A stretch of DNA of 56,469 nucleotides from JBAXGW01 sp037139195. Lineage in GTDB: Bacteria > Bacteroidota > Bacteroidia > Bacteroidales > JAHJDW01. Positions 20,373 through 28,622 of this stretch are shown one piece after another. Each line of letters begins with the position of its first letter. The stretch's first letter is position 1. Location of the stretch: contig JBAXGW010000025.1 in NCBI GenBank assembly GCA_037139195.1, forward strand, positions 1 to 56,469, written 5' to 3'. The notes below the pieces were generated by a model. The model was not told the origin of the DNA, ran no database searches, and saw only the letters and a program-made list of their open reading frames with translations. The position numbers and the translations under genes were made by a program.

Positions 20373-21854
20373 ATGTTAAATCAACGTTTACAACAGAAAC
20401 TTCTTCAAAAGCTCTCGCCACAACAAATTCAATTAATGAAATTGCTGCAAGTACCAACTATTGCACTTGAGCAAAGAATAAAACAAGAAATTGAAGAAAA
20501 TCCAGCCTTAGAAGAAGGTGCCGAAGAAAATGAAAGCGATTCTGAAGAATTTGATGATTTAGATTCTGACTTAAATTATGAAGATGAATCAGAAAACAAA
20601 GACAATATTTCTGCCGAAATTAATTTATCCGATTATTTTGAAGATGACGAAATTCCTTCGTATAAGCTTGCTGCAAATAATTCTTCGCCCGACGATGATA
20701 GAAAAGACATTCCTTATTCTGGAGGTATAAGTTTTCAGGAAATACTATCTGCACAGCTTGGAATGCATTATATAAGTGAAAAAGAAAAGGCAATAGCAGA
20801 AATAATAATTGGTAATCTTGACGATGCAGGATACCTTCAACGCGAATTACCTGCCTTGGTTAATGATCTAATGTTTAGCTATAATATTAAAACTACTATT
20901 AGTGAACTAGAAAAAATTCTAACAATCATTCAAAGCTTTGATCCTGCTGGTGTAGGCGCAAGAAATTTAAGAGAATGCCTATTACTTCAATTATATAGAA
21001 AAGACCAAACTAAAACTACAATAAAACAAGCTACAATCACAATTAGCAAATGTTTCAACGAGTTTACAAAAAAACATTACGATAAAATTGCTAAAAAGCT
21101 TGGTATCAGCGAAGATGATTTAAAAGGCGTGATTAATGAAATACTTAAACTAAATCCAAAACCAGGAAATTCAGTACTCGACGGCAAAAAGGTTTCGCAA
21201 ATGTCAATTGTACCCGACTTTTTTGTATATAATGTGGACGGAAAATTAGAATTATCGCTCAACTCTAAAAATGCTCCCGAACTTCGTTTAAGTAGAACAT
21301 ATACCGATATGCTTCAAAGCTATGGATCTACAAAGGATAAAAACGACCGCAAAATGAAAGATGCCGTTGCTTTTGTGAAACAAAAAATGGATTCGGCAAA
21401 ATGGTTTATTGACGCAGTAAAACAGCGACAATTCACTCTTTACGACACAATGGAGGCCATTATGAAATACCAGCGCGAATTTTTTGAAACGGGCGAAGAA
21501 ACAAAAATTAAACCAATGATTTTGAAAGATATTGCCGACATGGTTCGCCTTGATATATCAACAATATCAAGGGTTGTAAATAGTAAATATGTACAAACAG
21601 AATATGGAACTTCTTTATTAAAAACATTTTTTTCCGAATCGCTTTCTACCGATAGTGGCGAGGAAGTTTCTACAATTGAAGTAAAAAATATTTTACAAGA
21701 ATGTATTTCTAATGAAGACAAAAGAAAACCAATAACTGATGATGTATTGGCTTCAATATTAAATGAAAAAGGGTACAATATTGCTCGCCGAACAGTTGCG
21801 AAATACCGCGAACAGCTTGACATTCCAGTTGCTAGAATGAGGAAAGAACTATAA
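20373..21854 (+). CDS. rpoN: RNA polymerase sigma-54 factor
   Basis: Sigma-54 directs RNA polymerase to -24/-12 promoters that need an AAA+ activator. The protein has 493 residues, the usual length. Region I at residues 1-50 is glutamine/leucine rich (Q-R-L-Q-Q-K-L...L-S-P-Q-Q-I-Q-L-M-K-L-L-Q) and ends in E-E-N-P-A-L-E. An acidic linker follows (to ~100), then the core-binding domain, a helix-turn-helix around residues 380-410 (I-A-D-M-V-R-L-D-I-S-T-I-S-R) and the RpoN box A-R-R-T-V-A-K-Y-R-E at 471-480. The next gene starts 1 bp after its stop, so the two are probably co-transcribed. No bacterial enhancer-binding protein gene is in the window. Confidence 0.97.
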   Translation: MLNQRLQQKLLQKLSPQQIQLMKLLQVPTIALEQRIKQEIEENPALEEGAEENESDSEEFDDLDSDLNYEDESENKDNISAEINLSDYFEDDEIPSYKLAANNSSPDDDRKDIPYSGGISFQEILSAQLGMHYISEKEKAIAEIIIGNLDDAGYLQRELPALVNDLMFSYNIKTTISELEKILTIIQSFDPAGVGARNLRECLLLQLYRKDQTKTTIKQATITISKCFNEFTKKHYDKIAKKLGISEDDLKGVINEILKLNPKPGNSVLDGKKVSQMSIVPDFFVYNVDGKLELSLNSKNAPELRLSRTYTDMLQSYGSTKDKNDRKMKDAVAFVKQKMDSAKWFIDAVKQRQFTLYDTMEAIMKYQREFFETGEETKIKPMILKDIADMVRLDISTISRVVNSKYVQTEYGTSLLKTFFSESLSTDSGEEVSTIEVKNILQECISNEDKRKPITDDVLASILNEKGYNIARRTVAKYREQLDIPVARMRKEL

Positions 21855-21855
21855 A

Positions 21856-22467
21856 ATGGGAAATAGACTAGCTAATATTTTATCGTTTGTTTTGCACCCA
21901 ATGCTAATGCCTACTTTTGCATTTATAATATTATTATTTTCAAAAAGTTACATCGGCTATACCGTTAGCATATATGGCAAATCTATCTTAATATCGCTTA
22001 TATTTATTTTAACCTTTATCATTCCAGCTCTATTAATAGGGTTACTAAAAAAAACAAATGTAATCTCTAGCCTTGCTTTGGGCAAAAGAGAGGAACGCAC
22101 CTACCCTTTTCTTATTGTTGCTCTGTTTTACTATTTAACTTATCGTCTTTTTTTAAATTACCAGCTACCAAATACCTTTTATACCGTAATTTTATCCAGT
22201 GCTTTTGTGGTTGTAATAACTTTATTAATAAACTTTTTTTGGAAAATTAGTGCTCATCTTATGGGCATAGGCAGCATTGTTGGTGCTATCTTAGCACTAA
22301 ATGTTATTCTCAGTATCGATTATTTGTATTTGATATTAGTTTCGTTAATACTTTCTGGTTTACTGGGCTCTTCCAGACTAAAATTGGAGGCTCACTCTCC
22401 TGCTCAGGTATATGCTGGTTTTGGTGTAGGCTTTTTTATAACGTTTATCTTGTTTTTTTTTAGTTAA
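21856..22467 (+). CDS. PAP2-like integral membrane protein, altered active site
   Basis: The protein has 203 residues with about six hydrophobic segments. It shows a weakened PAP2 (lipid phosphatase) pattern: K-R-E-E-R-T-Y-P at 77-84 in place of K-x6-R-P, I-S-A-H at 131-134 in place of P-S-G-H, and S-R-L-K-L-E-A-H at 173-180, which keeps the S-R-x5-H spacing. Four residues after His180 there is Gln rather than the usual Asp. It could be a divergent undecaprenyl- or phosphatidate-phosphate phosphatase or a non-catalytic relative. It starts 1 bp after rpoN, which suggests an operon. I am confident it is a real membrane protein and less so about activity. Confidence 0.75.
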   Translation: MGNRLANILSFVLHPMLMPTFAFIILLFSKSYIGYTVSIYGKSILISLIFILTFIIPALLIGLLKKTNVISSLALGKREERTYPFLIVALFYYLTYRLFLNYQLPNTFYTVILSSAFVVVITLLINFFWKISAHLMGIGSIVGAILALNVILSIDYLYLILVSLILSGLLGSSRLKLEAHSPAQVYAGFGVGFFITFILFFFS

Positions 22468-22482
22468 ATTTTTATCTCCCTT

Positions 22483-23265
22483 TTATGCTATTTCAAAATC
22501 ATCAGCATCCAATCCTACCGGAAATGTTTTTCTAAATTCCTTCAATCGCTCTAATGAAATATCTATCGATTTCAATTCCTCAACACTTTCGGTAGCAGAA
22601 CAAATTACATCGCCCAGCGGACAAATAACCATGCTGTCGCCCGAATATTCTAATCCATTTCCATCTGTTCCAACTCTGTTAACACCTATTACATAGCACT
22701 GATTTTCTATAGCTCTGGCTTTTAAAAGTGTTATCCACGCATTTCTTCTAGCTTTTGGCCAGTTAGCCACATAAATTAGGAAATCATATTCTGGAGTTTG
22801 GTTTTCAAATTTATTTCTTGCCCATACAGGAAACCTTAAATCATAACAAACTAAAGGTTGAATTCTCCAGCCTTGATGATTTATTATCGCCTTTATACTT
22901 CCACTTGAAAAGTGATTGTTTTCTTCGCCCATGCGGAACAAATGCCGTTTGTCGTAATGGGTAATTTTTGTATTGCTATTGCAAAAGACAAATCTATTAA
23001 AAAACTGATTGTTTTCTTTAATTATAATGCTTCCGCAAATATTTATTTTATGTTTTTTGCAAAAATCTTTCATCCACTGAACTGAATTCCCTGTCATGTT
23101 TTCTGCAAGTGCTTCAACATTCATCGAAAAGCCCGTGCTAAACATTTCTGGCAAAACATATAATGAATTTTCGTGCAAATTGCTTTCAATAATACTTTGA
23201 TATTTGGCTAGATTTGCTTTTTTATCTTCCCAAATAATATTGGCTTGGATGATGTTTACTAACAT
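22483..23265 (-). CDS. Carbon-nitrogen hydrolase, omega-amidase YafV type
   Basis: This is a cytosolic nitrilase-superfamily enzyme of 260 residues. The Glu-Lys-Cys triad is visible: E40 in L-P-E-M-F-S-T-G-F, K106 in Y-D-K-R-H-L-F, and C140 in V-C-Y-D-L-R-F-P-V-W. The sequence F-S-T-G-F-S-M and the G-E-E-N-N-H-F stretch are typical of omega-amidase/YafV proteins, which hydrolyse alpha-ketoglutaramate or alpha-ketosuccinamate as metabolite repair. It lies 2 bp downstream of the OmpA-family gene on the same strand, so it is probably translated from the same message. The start is an ATG with no competing upstream choice. Confidence 0.87.
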   Translation of the reverse strand: MLVNIIQANIIWEDKKANLAKYQSIIESNLHENSLYVLPEMFSTGFSMNVEALAENMTGNSVQWMKDFCKKHKINICGSIIIKENNQFFNRFVFCNSNTKITHYDKRHLFRMGEENNHFSSGSIKAIINHQGWRIQPLVCYDLRFPVWARNKFENQTPEYDFLIYVANWPKARRNAWITLLKARAIENQCYVIGVNRVGTDGNGLEYSGDSMVICPLGDVICSATESVEELKSIDISLERLKEFRKTFPVGLDADDFEIA

Positions 23266-23267
23266 TA

Positions 23268-25247
23268 TTATTTCCCAATAATTTTTACTTCTGTTCTTCT
23301 GTTTTTCTTTCTACCTTCGTCGTTAGAATTGGTTGCAATAGGTTGTTCGTAACCGTAACCTTGCGAACTTAGTCGCGTTGCGTCAATTCCTTTTGAAATT
23401 AAATAATCCATTGCTGCTTTAGCTCTTCGAGTAGATAATTCTTTATTATGTTCTGCGCTGCCAATATTGTCGGTATGACCCGATAGTTCAATTTTTATTG
23501 TTGGCATCGCTTTCAAGAAGTTTACCAGTCCATCAAGTTCTGTAATAGATTCTTTGGTAAGCTCATTTTTATCCGAATCGAAGTATATGTTTCGCAGAAT
23601 AAATTTATCGCCAACATTATAATCCTCCGCTTTTAACGAAGTAAGATTTTCTATGGGTTTCAAAGGAACATCCTTATTTATTTCAACATTTTTATCCGAT
23701 TTTTTTACATTAAAATTTTCGGTATAGGGTTGATATTTATCCGACTTTATGGTCATAGAATAATCCTTTTCAGTAGGCAAAGAAATAGCATATTCGCCTG
23801 TTGTTTTGTCGCTAGTGGTATTTGCAACTACCTCATTTTTGCTTTTATCAGAAACTTCAATTTTCGCCTCAAGCGGCTTGAACGTTGTAGGATCAATCAC
23901 GGTACCTTTAATAACTGCAAAATCTTCTTTATCTTTAACAATAGTAATTACATAAATATCTTGGTCGCCAAACCCCTCTTCTTTCGAAGAAGAATAATAA
24001 GCATGTTTTTGATCGCTAGTTGGAGCAAAGAAAATGTCATCTTCAGTGGTGTTAATTGGGTATCCGATATTTGTTGGTGTCGTCCAGAAGCCATCATCGG
24101 TCATGTTGCTTATAAAAACATCAAAACCGCCCATACTTTCATGTCCTTCAGAACTAAAATAAAGTGTTTTTCCATCTGATAATATGAAAGGAGCATCTTC
24201 ATTATAAGGTGTATTTATTGTTGGACCCATATTTACAGCAATTCCCCAATCTCCTTTTTCATTTTTTTGCGATTTATAAATATCTCTTCCCCCAAATCCA
24301 CCTGGGCGATTACTTGTGAAATATAGCGTATTACCATCTGGTGAAAGTGTAGCATGAGTTTCCCAATATTTAGAATTTATATTTTGATTTAATTTAATGG
24401 GCGTTGTCCACTGGTAATCTTCAAAATTACTCATATAAATGTTGCCATCATCGCCATCATCCTTATAAATGAAGAGCTTCGAGCCATCGTTTGATATACT
24501 TATAGCGGCTTCGTGCATTATTGTATTGATGTTTGCCCCAATTTTAAGCGGTGTTAGCCATTCGCCTTTAAAGTTTCGGTTAGAAACAAATATATCCTCA
24601 TAATATTTCCCTTGTTCATCCAACAAGCCGCCTGTACTTCCCTTACGTCGAGAAGTGAAAATCAAAACCGATTCGTCGTTTGAAATAATTGGGCAATATT
24701 CGGGGTATTGAGTATTGATATTTTTCCCAATATTTTCAATCTGAATATCCAATGGATTTTGTTTTAGCTTTTTTGCAACATAGCATGTTTGAATATTTCT
24801 ATCAACATTATTAAGCAAAGAGCGATCAGTTCCCGCAAATTCGACTCTGTATTTGGTGAAGTATTTTATTGCGTTATCAAATTCGCTATTGTAGTGATAA
24901 GCTTGAGCCAGATAATAGTTTGTTTCGGCAGGAGCATAATTGTCATTGCCAATTCCAGAATAACTAGAGCTTGTATTTGTGGCAGCTTTTAGAAAAAACG
25001 GTATTGCATGATGCCTATTCGATGGAATTTTAAGATAACATAAACCAATATTGTAATTAATATTTGCATTGTTTGGATTTAACGAATCAATTCTCAGAAG
25101 TAACCTTGAAGCTGCCACAAAATTTTCTTCGGCTATATAAGTTTGGATTTGGTTGACTTCTTTTTTATATGTTTCGCTAATCTTTTTTTGCGCAAACGCA
25201 GATATACCAACGAATAAAATAAGGGCGATAAAAATTGCTTTCTTCAT
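23268..25247 (-). CDS. OmpA-family envelope protein with TPR, PD40 propeller and CRD (PorE-like architecture)
   Basis: The protein has 659 residues from the ATG at 25247. An upstream in-frame start would add 11 residues before the signal peptide and is less likely. The order is: signal peptide (MKKAIFIALILFVGISAFAQ), TPR-like helices to about residue 150, PD40/WD40-like beta-propeller blades (S-x-D-G-x-x-L-Y-F-x-S-x-R-x-G-G-x-G-G-x-D-I-Y) to about 415, a carboxypeptidase-regulatory-like domain at about 430-515, and a C-terminal OmpA domain (L-S-G-H-T-D-N-x-G, then N-x-x-L-S-x-x-R-A) that should bind peptidoglycan. This is the order described for PorE of the type IX secretion machinery. It ends in a signal peptidase I site, not a lipobox, so orthology is unproven. 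Several T9SS cargo genes are nearby. Confidence 0.85.
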   Translation of the reverse strand: MKKAIFIALILFVGISAFAQKKISETYKKEVNQIQTYIAEENFVAASRLLLRIDSLNPNNANINYNIGLCYLKIPSNRHHAIPFFLKAATNTSSSYSGIGNDNYAPAETNYYLAQAYHYNSEFDNAIKYFTKYRVEFAGTDRSLLNNVDRNIQTCYVAKKLKQNPLDIQIENIGKNINTQYPEYCPIISNDESVLIFTSRRKGSTGGLLDEQGKYYEDIFVSNRNFKGEWLTPLKIGANINTIMHEAAISISNDGSKLFIYKDDGDDGNIYMSNFEDYQWTTPIKLNQNINSKYWETHATLSPDGNTLYFTSNRPGGFGGRDIYKSQKNEKGDWGIAVNMGPTINTPYNEDAPFILSDGKTLYFSSEGHESMGGFDVFISNMTDDGFWTTPTNIGYPINTTEDDIFFAPTSDQKHAYYSSSKEEGFGDQDIYVITIVKDKEDFAVIKGTVIDPTTFKPLEAKIEVSDKSKNEVVANTTSDKTTGEYAISLPTEKDYSMTIKSDKYQPYTENFNVKKSDKNVEINKDVPLKPIENLTSLKAEDYNVGDKFILRNIYFDSDKNELTKESITELDGLVNFLKAMPTIKIELSGHTDNIGSAEHNKELSTRRAKAAMDYLISKGIDATRLSSQGYGYEQPIATNSNDEGRKKNRRTEVKIIGK

Positions 25248-25322
25248 AAGAGTTTTATTTGTAGATGTAAAAGTAATCAATTTTTTTTAGTTCATAAAGT
25301 TCTTATAATTTGTAAGATAGAA

Positions 25323-25330
25323 TAAATTTG
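25323..25330 (+). promoter_or_regulatory. Possible -7 box upstream of the AraC-type gene
   Basis: TAAATTTG matches the Bacteroidota -7 motif, but it lies 114 bp before the likely GTG start and no -33 element is at the proper distance. This is a weak call. Confidence 0.25.
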
Positions 25331-25444
25331 TATTTTTGATGCTGTTAAAAATCAGAAATAAATTATAAAAGATATTGTTAATTAACTTTTTAATGAAAAT
25401 TTTGATTTTTTTAACAAAAGAGCCAATAATTAAAAAAACTTTAA

Positions 25445-26317
25445 GTGACTAACGAAATAATAGACATAGAGTTTAAAAACAAAAAAAAAGAATATTCTTT
25501 TGAGATAATGACCTTGCAAAGCTTGTTTCAACGAAAACTAAATCATTTGCTTACCGAGTCACATCGTCTAGGGTTTTACTTAATCATGATTATTGAAAAA
25601 GGCAATGGAACTCATTCTATTGATTTTAACGAATATAAATACTCAAACGGAAGCATTTTCACAATTGGGAAAAATCAAATACATAAATATGCCATTAATA
25701 AAGACACAAAAGGCTATCAAATAGTTTTTACAGATGACTTTATGGTGAAATATTATGATGAAAAACAAGTATTTAATAGCCAATTACCATTTAACGATGC
25801 CGTATATTCTCCAAAATATCAATTAGCTGAAAACCAACTAAATGAAATTTTAGGTATCGTACAAAATTTATATTTTGAATATCACAATACAAATGATGAT
25901 GATTATAAATCGCCAATTATTCGAAGTGGGTTGCACGTTTTGTTAATGAAATTAGAACGCTTTAAACAGCAAGAAGTTCCCCGAAAAATGGATGCAAATT
26001 TTTCTTATTTCTTTCGTTTTAAAAAATTAGTTGATGAGAAATGCTTTTTGACTCGAAATGTAACTGATTATTGCAACGAACTGAGTTTTAATCAAAAACG
26101 ACTAAACCTAATAACAAAATCAATTCTAAACAAAACAGCTAAAGAATTTATTGACGACCGCACAATATTGGAAATTAAGCGATTACTTTCAAATACCAAT
26201 TCGCCAATTAAAGAAATTGCCTATAAAGCAGGTTTTGACGAACCTACCAACCTTGTAAAATATTTCAAAAACCATACTACCATATCGCCTTCCGATTTCA
26301 GAAACTCTTTGAAATAG
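25445..26317 (+). CDS. AraC-family transcriptional regulator
   Basis: The protein has 290 residues. The N-terminal half is a cupin-like ligand-sensing domain (R-L-G-F-Y-L-I-M-I-I-E-K-G, then N-G-S-I-F-T-I-G-K-N-Q-I-H). The C-terminal ~100 residues hold the two helix-turn-helix units of the AraC/XylS family, ending in I-K-E-I-A-Y-K-A-G-F-D-E-P-T-N-L-V-K-Y-F-K, then S-P-S-D-F-R. A GTG directly after an in-frame TAA is the only conventional start that keeps the whole cupin; the next ATG is 63 bp inside. The gene is divergent from the OmpA-family gene. Downstream are two direct half-sites (26325-26358) and a probable promoter in front of the SnoaL gene, the likely target. Confidence 0.9.
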   Translation: MTNEIIDIEFKNKKKEYSFEIMTLQSLFQRKLNHLLTESHRLGFYLIMIIEKGNGTHSIDFNEYKYSNGSIFTIGKNQIHKYAINKDTKGYQIVFTDDFMVKYYDEKQVFNSQLPFNDAVYSPKYQLAENQLNEILGIVQNLYFEYHNTNDDDYKSPIIRSGLHVLLMKLERFKQQEVPRKMDANFSYFFRFKKLVDEKCFLTRNVTDYCNELSFNQKRLNLITKSILNKTAKEFIDDRTILEIKRLLSNTNSPIKEIAYKAGFDEPTNLVKYFKNHTTISPSDFRNSLK

Positions 26318-26324
26318 GCTACTT

Positions 26325-26358
26325 GCCAGTTTTTACCATTTATAAGCCATTTTTCACC
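26325..26358 (+). promoter_or_regulatory. Two 13-bp direct repeats: probable AraC-type operator
   Basis: GCCAGTTTTTACC (26325-26337) and GCCATTTTTCACC (26346-26358) match at 11 of 13 positions and are spaced exactly 21 bp apart, two helical turns. AraC-family activators typically bind such direct half-sites. The second half-site ends one base before the putative -33 TTTG, as expected for an activator touching RNA polymerase. Confidence 0.55.
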
Positions 26359-26359
26359 T

Positions 26360-26389
26360 TTTGTACATTACTATTACTGCCTAATTTTA
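26360..26389 (+). promoter_or_regulatory. Candidate promoter of the SnoaL-like gene
   Basis: TTTG at 26360-26363 and TAATTTTA at 26382-26389 (one mismatch to TAnnTTTG) are separated by 18 bp. An inverted repeat CTGAATAA-ATTA-TTATTCAG follows at 26390-26409, in the initial transcript, 20 bp before the start codon. Confidence 0.4.
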
Positions 26390-26429
26390 CTGAATAAATT
26401 ATTATTCAGATTTTTAAAACGTAAAGACA

Positions 26430-26840
26430 ATGGAAAATTTAAAAGAACTTGTAAAAACATTTTACACAGAATGCTTAACAGTAAACACTAAAGGAAATAT
26501 TGCTGAAGTTATGGGTGATTTATTAGCCGACAATTTTCAATCAATCAATGCAAAAGAAACCAAAAGCAAAGCAGCATTAATTGGTCAGGTTGGTTTTTTC
26601 TGGAAATTAATTCCTAATTTAAAATGGGTGCCACAAGAAATACTACAAGATGGCAACCGAGTAATTGTGCGAAGTACTTTTAGTGGCACACCAAAAGGCG
26701 ATTTTATGGGGATGAATTTAGACGGTACTAAATCATTTGAAACCATGTCGATTGATATTCACACTGTTGAAAATGGGAAAATAGCCAGTGTTTACCATAT
26801 TGAGGAATGGGCAACGGCTATTGCACAATTGAAAAATTAA
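26430..26840 (+). CDS. SnoaL-like ester cyclase / NTF2-fold protein
   Basis: The protein has 136 residues and matches the SnoaL/ester-cyclase group of NTF2-fold proteins: an N-terminal helix (L-V-K-T-F-Y-T-E-C), L-A-D-N-F-Q, G-Q-V-G-F-F-W-K-L-I-P-N-L-K-W, then the strands V-I-V-R-S-T-F-S-G-T-P-K-G-D-F-M-G and a terminal H-I-E-E-W. Members act on small hydrophobic substrates or have no known substrate. It is preceded by an AraC-type operator and a probable promoter, and followed in the same frame by the remnant of a short-chain dehydrogenase. The original unit was probably a small AraC-controlled oxidoreductase operon. Confidence 0.82.
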   Translation: MENLKELVKTFYTECLTVNTKGNIAEVMGDLLADNFQSINAKETKSKAALIGQVGFFWKLIPNLKWVPQEILQDGNRVIVRSTFSGTPKGDFMGMNLDGTKSFETMSIDIHTVENGKIASVYHIEEWATAIAQLKN

Positions 26841-26843
26841 TTC

Positions 26844-26984
26844 ATAAAAGCAGCATTTATTAATGCTGCCGCCGATGAAATTGGCAAAGGAACAGCAAAA
26901 ATACTTTTTGCCGAAGGCTGGAAATTAGTTATAGTAGTTAGAAATCCGGCAAAATGTGAAACAACCTTTTCAGAATTTAAGTAA
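26844..26984 (+). pseudogene. Truncated N-terminal remnant of a short-chain dehydrogenase/reductase
   Basis: Directly after the SnoaL stop, in the same frame, the translation reads K-A-A-F-I-N-A-A-A-D-E-I-G-K-G-T-A-K-I-L-F-A-E-G-W-K-L-V-I-V-V-R-N-P, then stops at 26982-26984. This is the first Rossmann beta-alpha-beta unit of an SDR, normally V-L-I-T-G-A-S-D-G-I-G-K-G. The start codon is lost, the cofactor glycines are changed, and only about 45 codons remain of a typical 250. A palindromic repeat begins one base after the stop. Confidence 0.72.
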
Positions 26985-26985
26985 G

Positions 26986-27024
26986 TGTAGACCTTCAAGG
27001 TTTTAAAAACCTTGAAGGTCTACA
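26986..27024. repeat. 39-bp near-perfect palindromic repeat
   Basis: TGTAGACCTTCAAGGTTTT is followed, after one extra A, by its exact reverse complement ending at 27024. The arms are 19 bp. The GACCTTCAAGG / CCTTGAAGGTC core resembles a dispersed intergenic palindrome that I recall from many Bacteroidota genomes. It sits exactly where the SDR remnant ends. It could also end transcription of the SnoaL unit, though no T-run follows. Confidence 0.8.
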
Positions 27025-27176
27025 AATTTATCTATCCTCTGTAATAAACTTTTCTAATTATTACCATTTTCATCTCTTTCTAATTATATTTGTATGTGAA
27101 AACTGCAAATAAAAAGCTAATACGTTAGCGTTTATGCTAAAAAAAGGACATGAGTAAAATATAAACAAACAGACAA

Positions 27177-27756
27177 ATGGAAATTGAATTTCAAAATATC
27201 AACAAAGGCTATAAGAAATTTAATAAATTAATTCTGATGACTAATAAATTTAACATATATAGAAGAATTTCAATATTGATATTATTCAATCATTTCATTC
27301 TCTCAAGAATCACCTTCTGTAAAATGGAAACCAGCCCAGATTGACCCAGCCGAATATGACTCAAGTTTATATCCTAAAATGAAAGATGAAGAAAATTTAG
27401 AACATACAGATACAAGTTTTATAGGTATTGATGATACAGAGTTGTTTGTTTATTTTCATGGAGGAAAAGATGAGCCATCAAGTTTAGCTTTACTTTATAA
27501 GTACATAAGCAAAAACCTTATTTATCCTGACTCAGCAAGAAAAATGGGCATAGAGGGAACTGTGTATGTTAGTTTTTCAATAAATGAAATTGGCAAAATA
27601 TCAGATATAAATATTGATAAAGGTCTTTGCCCCGAAATTGATCACGAAGTTATTAAATTAGTTTCAAATATGCCCGATTGGAATTGGGATAAAAGAATTA
27701 AACCTAAGTCGCGGCAATATAAAAAAAGACTTCCGATAAGGTTTAAATTGGATTGA
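27177..27756 (+). pseudogene. TonB C-terminal-domain protein, signal peptide out of frame
   Basis: The intact part is a 125-residue frame from ATG 27379 to 27756. Its last ~90 residues are a TonB C-terminal domain: Y-P-D-S-A-R-K-M-G-I-E-G-T-V-Y-V-S-F-S-I, then a terminal R-L-P-I-R-F-K-L. The same frame stays open upstream to about 27280 and reads S-Q-E-S-P-S-V-K-W-K-P, like the mature start of an exported protein. The matching hydrophobic leader (I-S-I-L-I-L-F-N-H-F-I-L-S, from ATG 27177 or 27237) is in a different frame, which closes at 27344. A single indel near 27285-27300 would join them. The full protein would be a short exported TonB-domain protein; as it stands it is probably not exported. 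A sequencing error is possible. Confidence 0.65.
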
Positions 27757-27796
27757 AAAACAAAAAAAAATCTTAATTCTTATTAAAAAGCACCTA

Positions 27797-28402
27797 ATGA
27801 AATATATATTTTTAATTGCTTATATATTATTTCTTTCGTCTTGTTCAAGAATGGAAATAAAGGAAAAAACCAATCCAGCAATTCTTGAATATTTCGATAT
27901 TGACACCTCTTTTCATTATGTTAATAATAAATTTAGTTCATGTTTTCAAGATACCATTGATTCTTATTTAGAAATAAGATTCTCTACAAAAGGCACATTT
28001 TCTCAGCCGAATAGATATTTGCTTCTAAAATATGACGGAAATAGTTGGAAAGGGATTATAGGAGTTCATCCTACAATTGTTGGTGATTCATCATTTGAAA
28101 GCCCCATTATCCCAAAAAGTGGATGGGAAAATTTTGAGGATTCTCTTATATCAATGGATATTAACTCGCTTAGGTTTAAAGATACTGAAAATGATTCAAT
28201 AGATTTAATAATTGATGGAGAATCACTTTATCTAGAAATAATTACTCCTAATCAATATAAAATTTACAGTTTTCATGAACCAGCAAACTTGATTAAAAAT
28301 TGTACGAAATCGAAATCTTTATTTAAATTTAGCAGGATTTTCAAACTAGTAAATGATAATTTTAATAATTATTATTATGGAAAGCTCCAGCCAATCAAGT
28401 AG
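27797..28402 (+). CDS. Predicted lipoprotein, function unknown
   Basis: The protein has 201 residues. A lipoprotein signal peptide is clear: MKYIFLIAYILFLSSC with the lipobox L-S-S-C at Cys16. The mature part is polar and beta-strand rich (for example S-Y-L-E-I-R-F-S-T-K-G and S-L-Y-L-E-I-I-T-P-N-Q-Y-K-I-Y-S-F), with no motif I recognise. It follows the TonB-domain fragment by 40 bp on the same strand and could share its transcript. Base composition is AT-rich like the rest of this accessory patch. I cannot assign a function. Confidence 0.7.
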   Translation: MKYIFLIAYILFLSSCSRMEIKEKTNPAILEYFDIDTSFHYVNNKFSSCFQDTIDSYLEIRFSTKGTFSQPNRYLLLKYDGNSWKGIIGVHPTIVGDSSFESPIIPKSGWENFEDSLISMDINSLRFKDTENDSIDLIIDGESLYLEIITPNQYKIYSFHEPANLIKNCTKSKSLFKFSRIFKLVNDNFNNYYYGKLQPIK

Positions 28403-28622
28403 ACCACATCACATATATCTTGATTAATTGACTCCTTTCAACTTGCACATTGTTTCTATCTAATCACTCTATAAATCAAAATTATCAATTCAATCCGAAC
28501 AAACAGTATTCTAAATCCTTTTGTCTTAAGCGTCTTTGCTTGCCACCCTCTAAACAAAAACATTTGTTTCCACAATCTGAAAATTTCATGTAAATTTGTA
28601 TTAAATTTAAATAGATATCAAA
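28403..28622. other. Intergenic region before trpS
   Basis: I see no gene here. TAAATTTG at 28591-28598 fits the -7 motif for trpS, 24 bp before its start. No RNA gene features are visible. Confidence 0.5.

Noticed and set aside
23730..24992. Plus-strand frames of 149 and 67 codons opposite the OmpA-family gene
   Set aside because: They are antisense to a well-supported gene with clear domains; the translations resemble no protein family.
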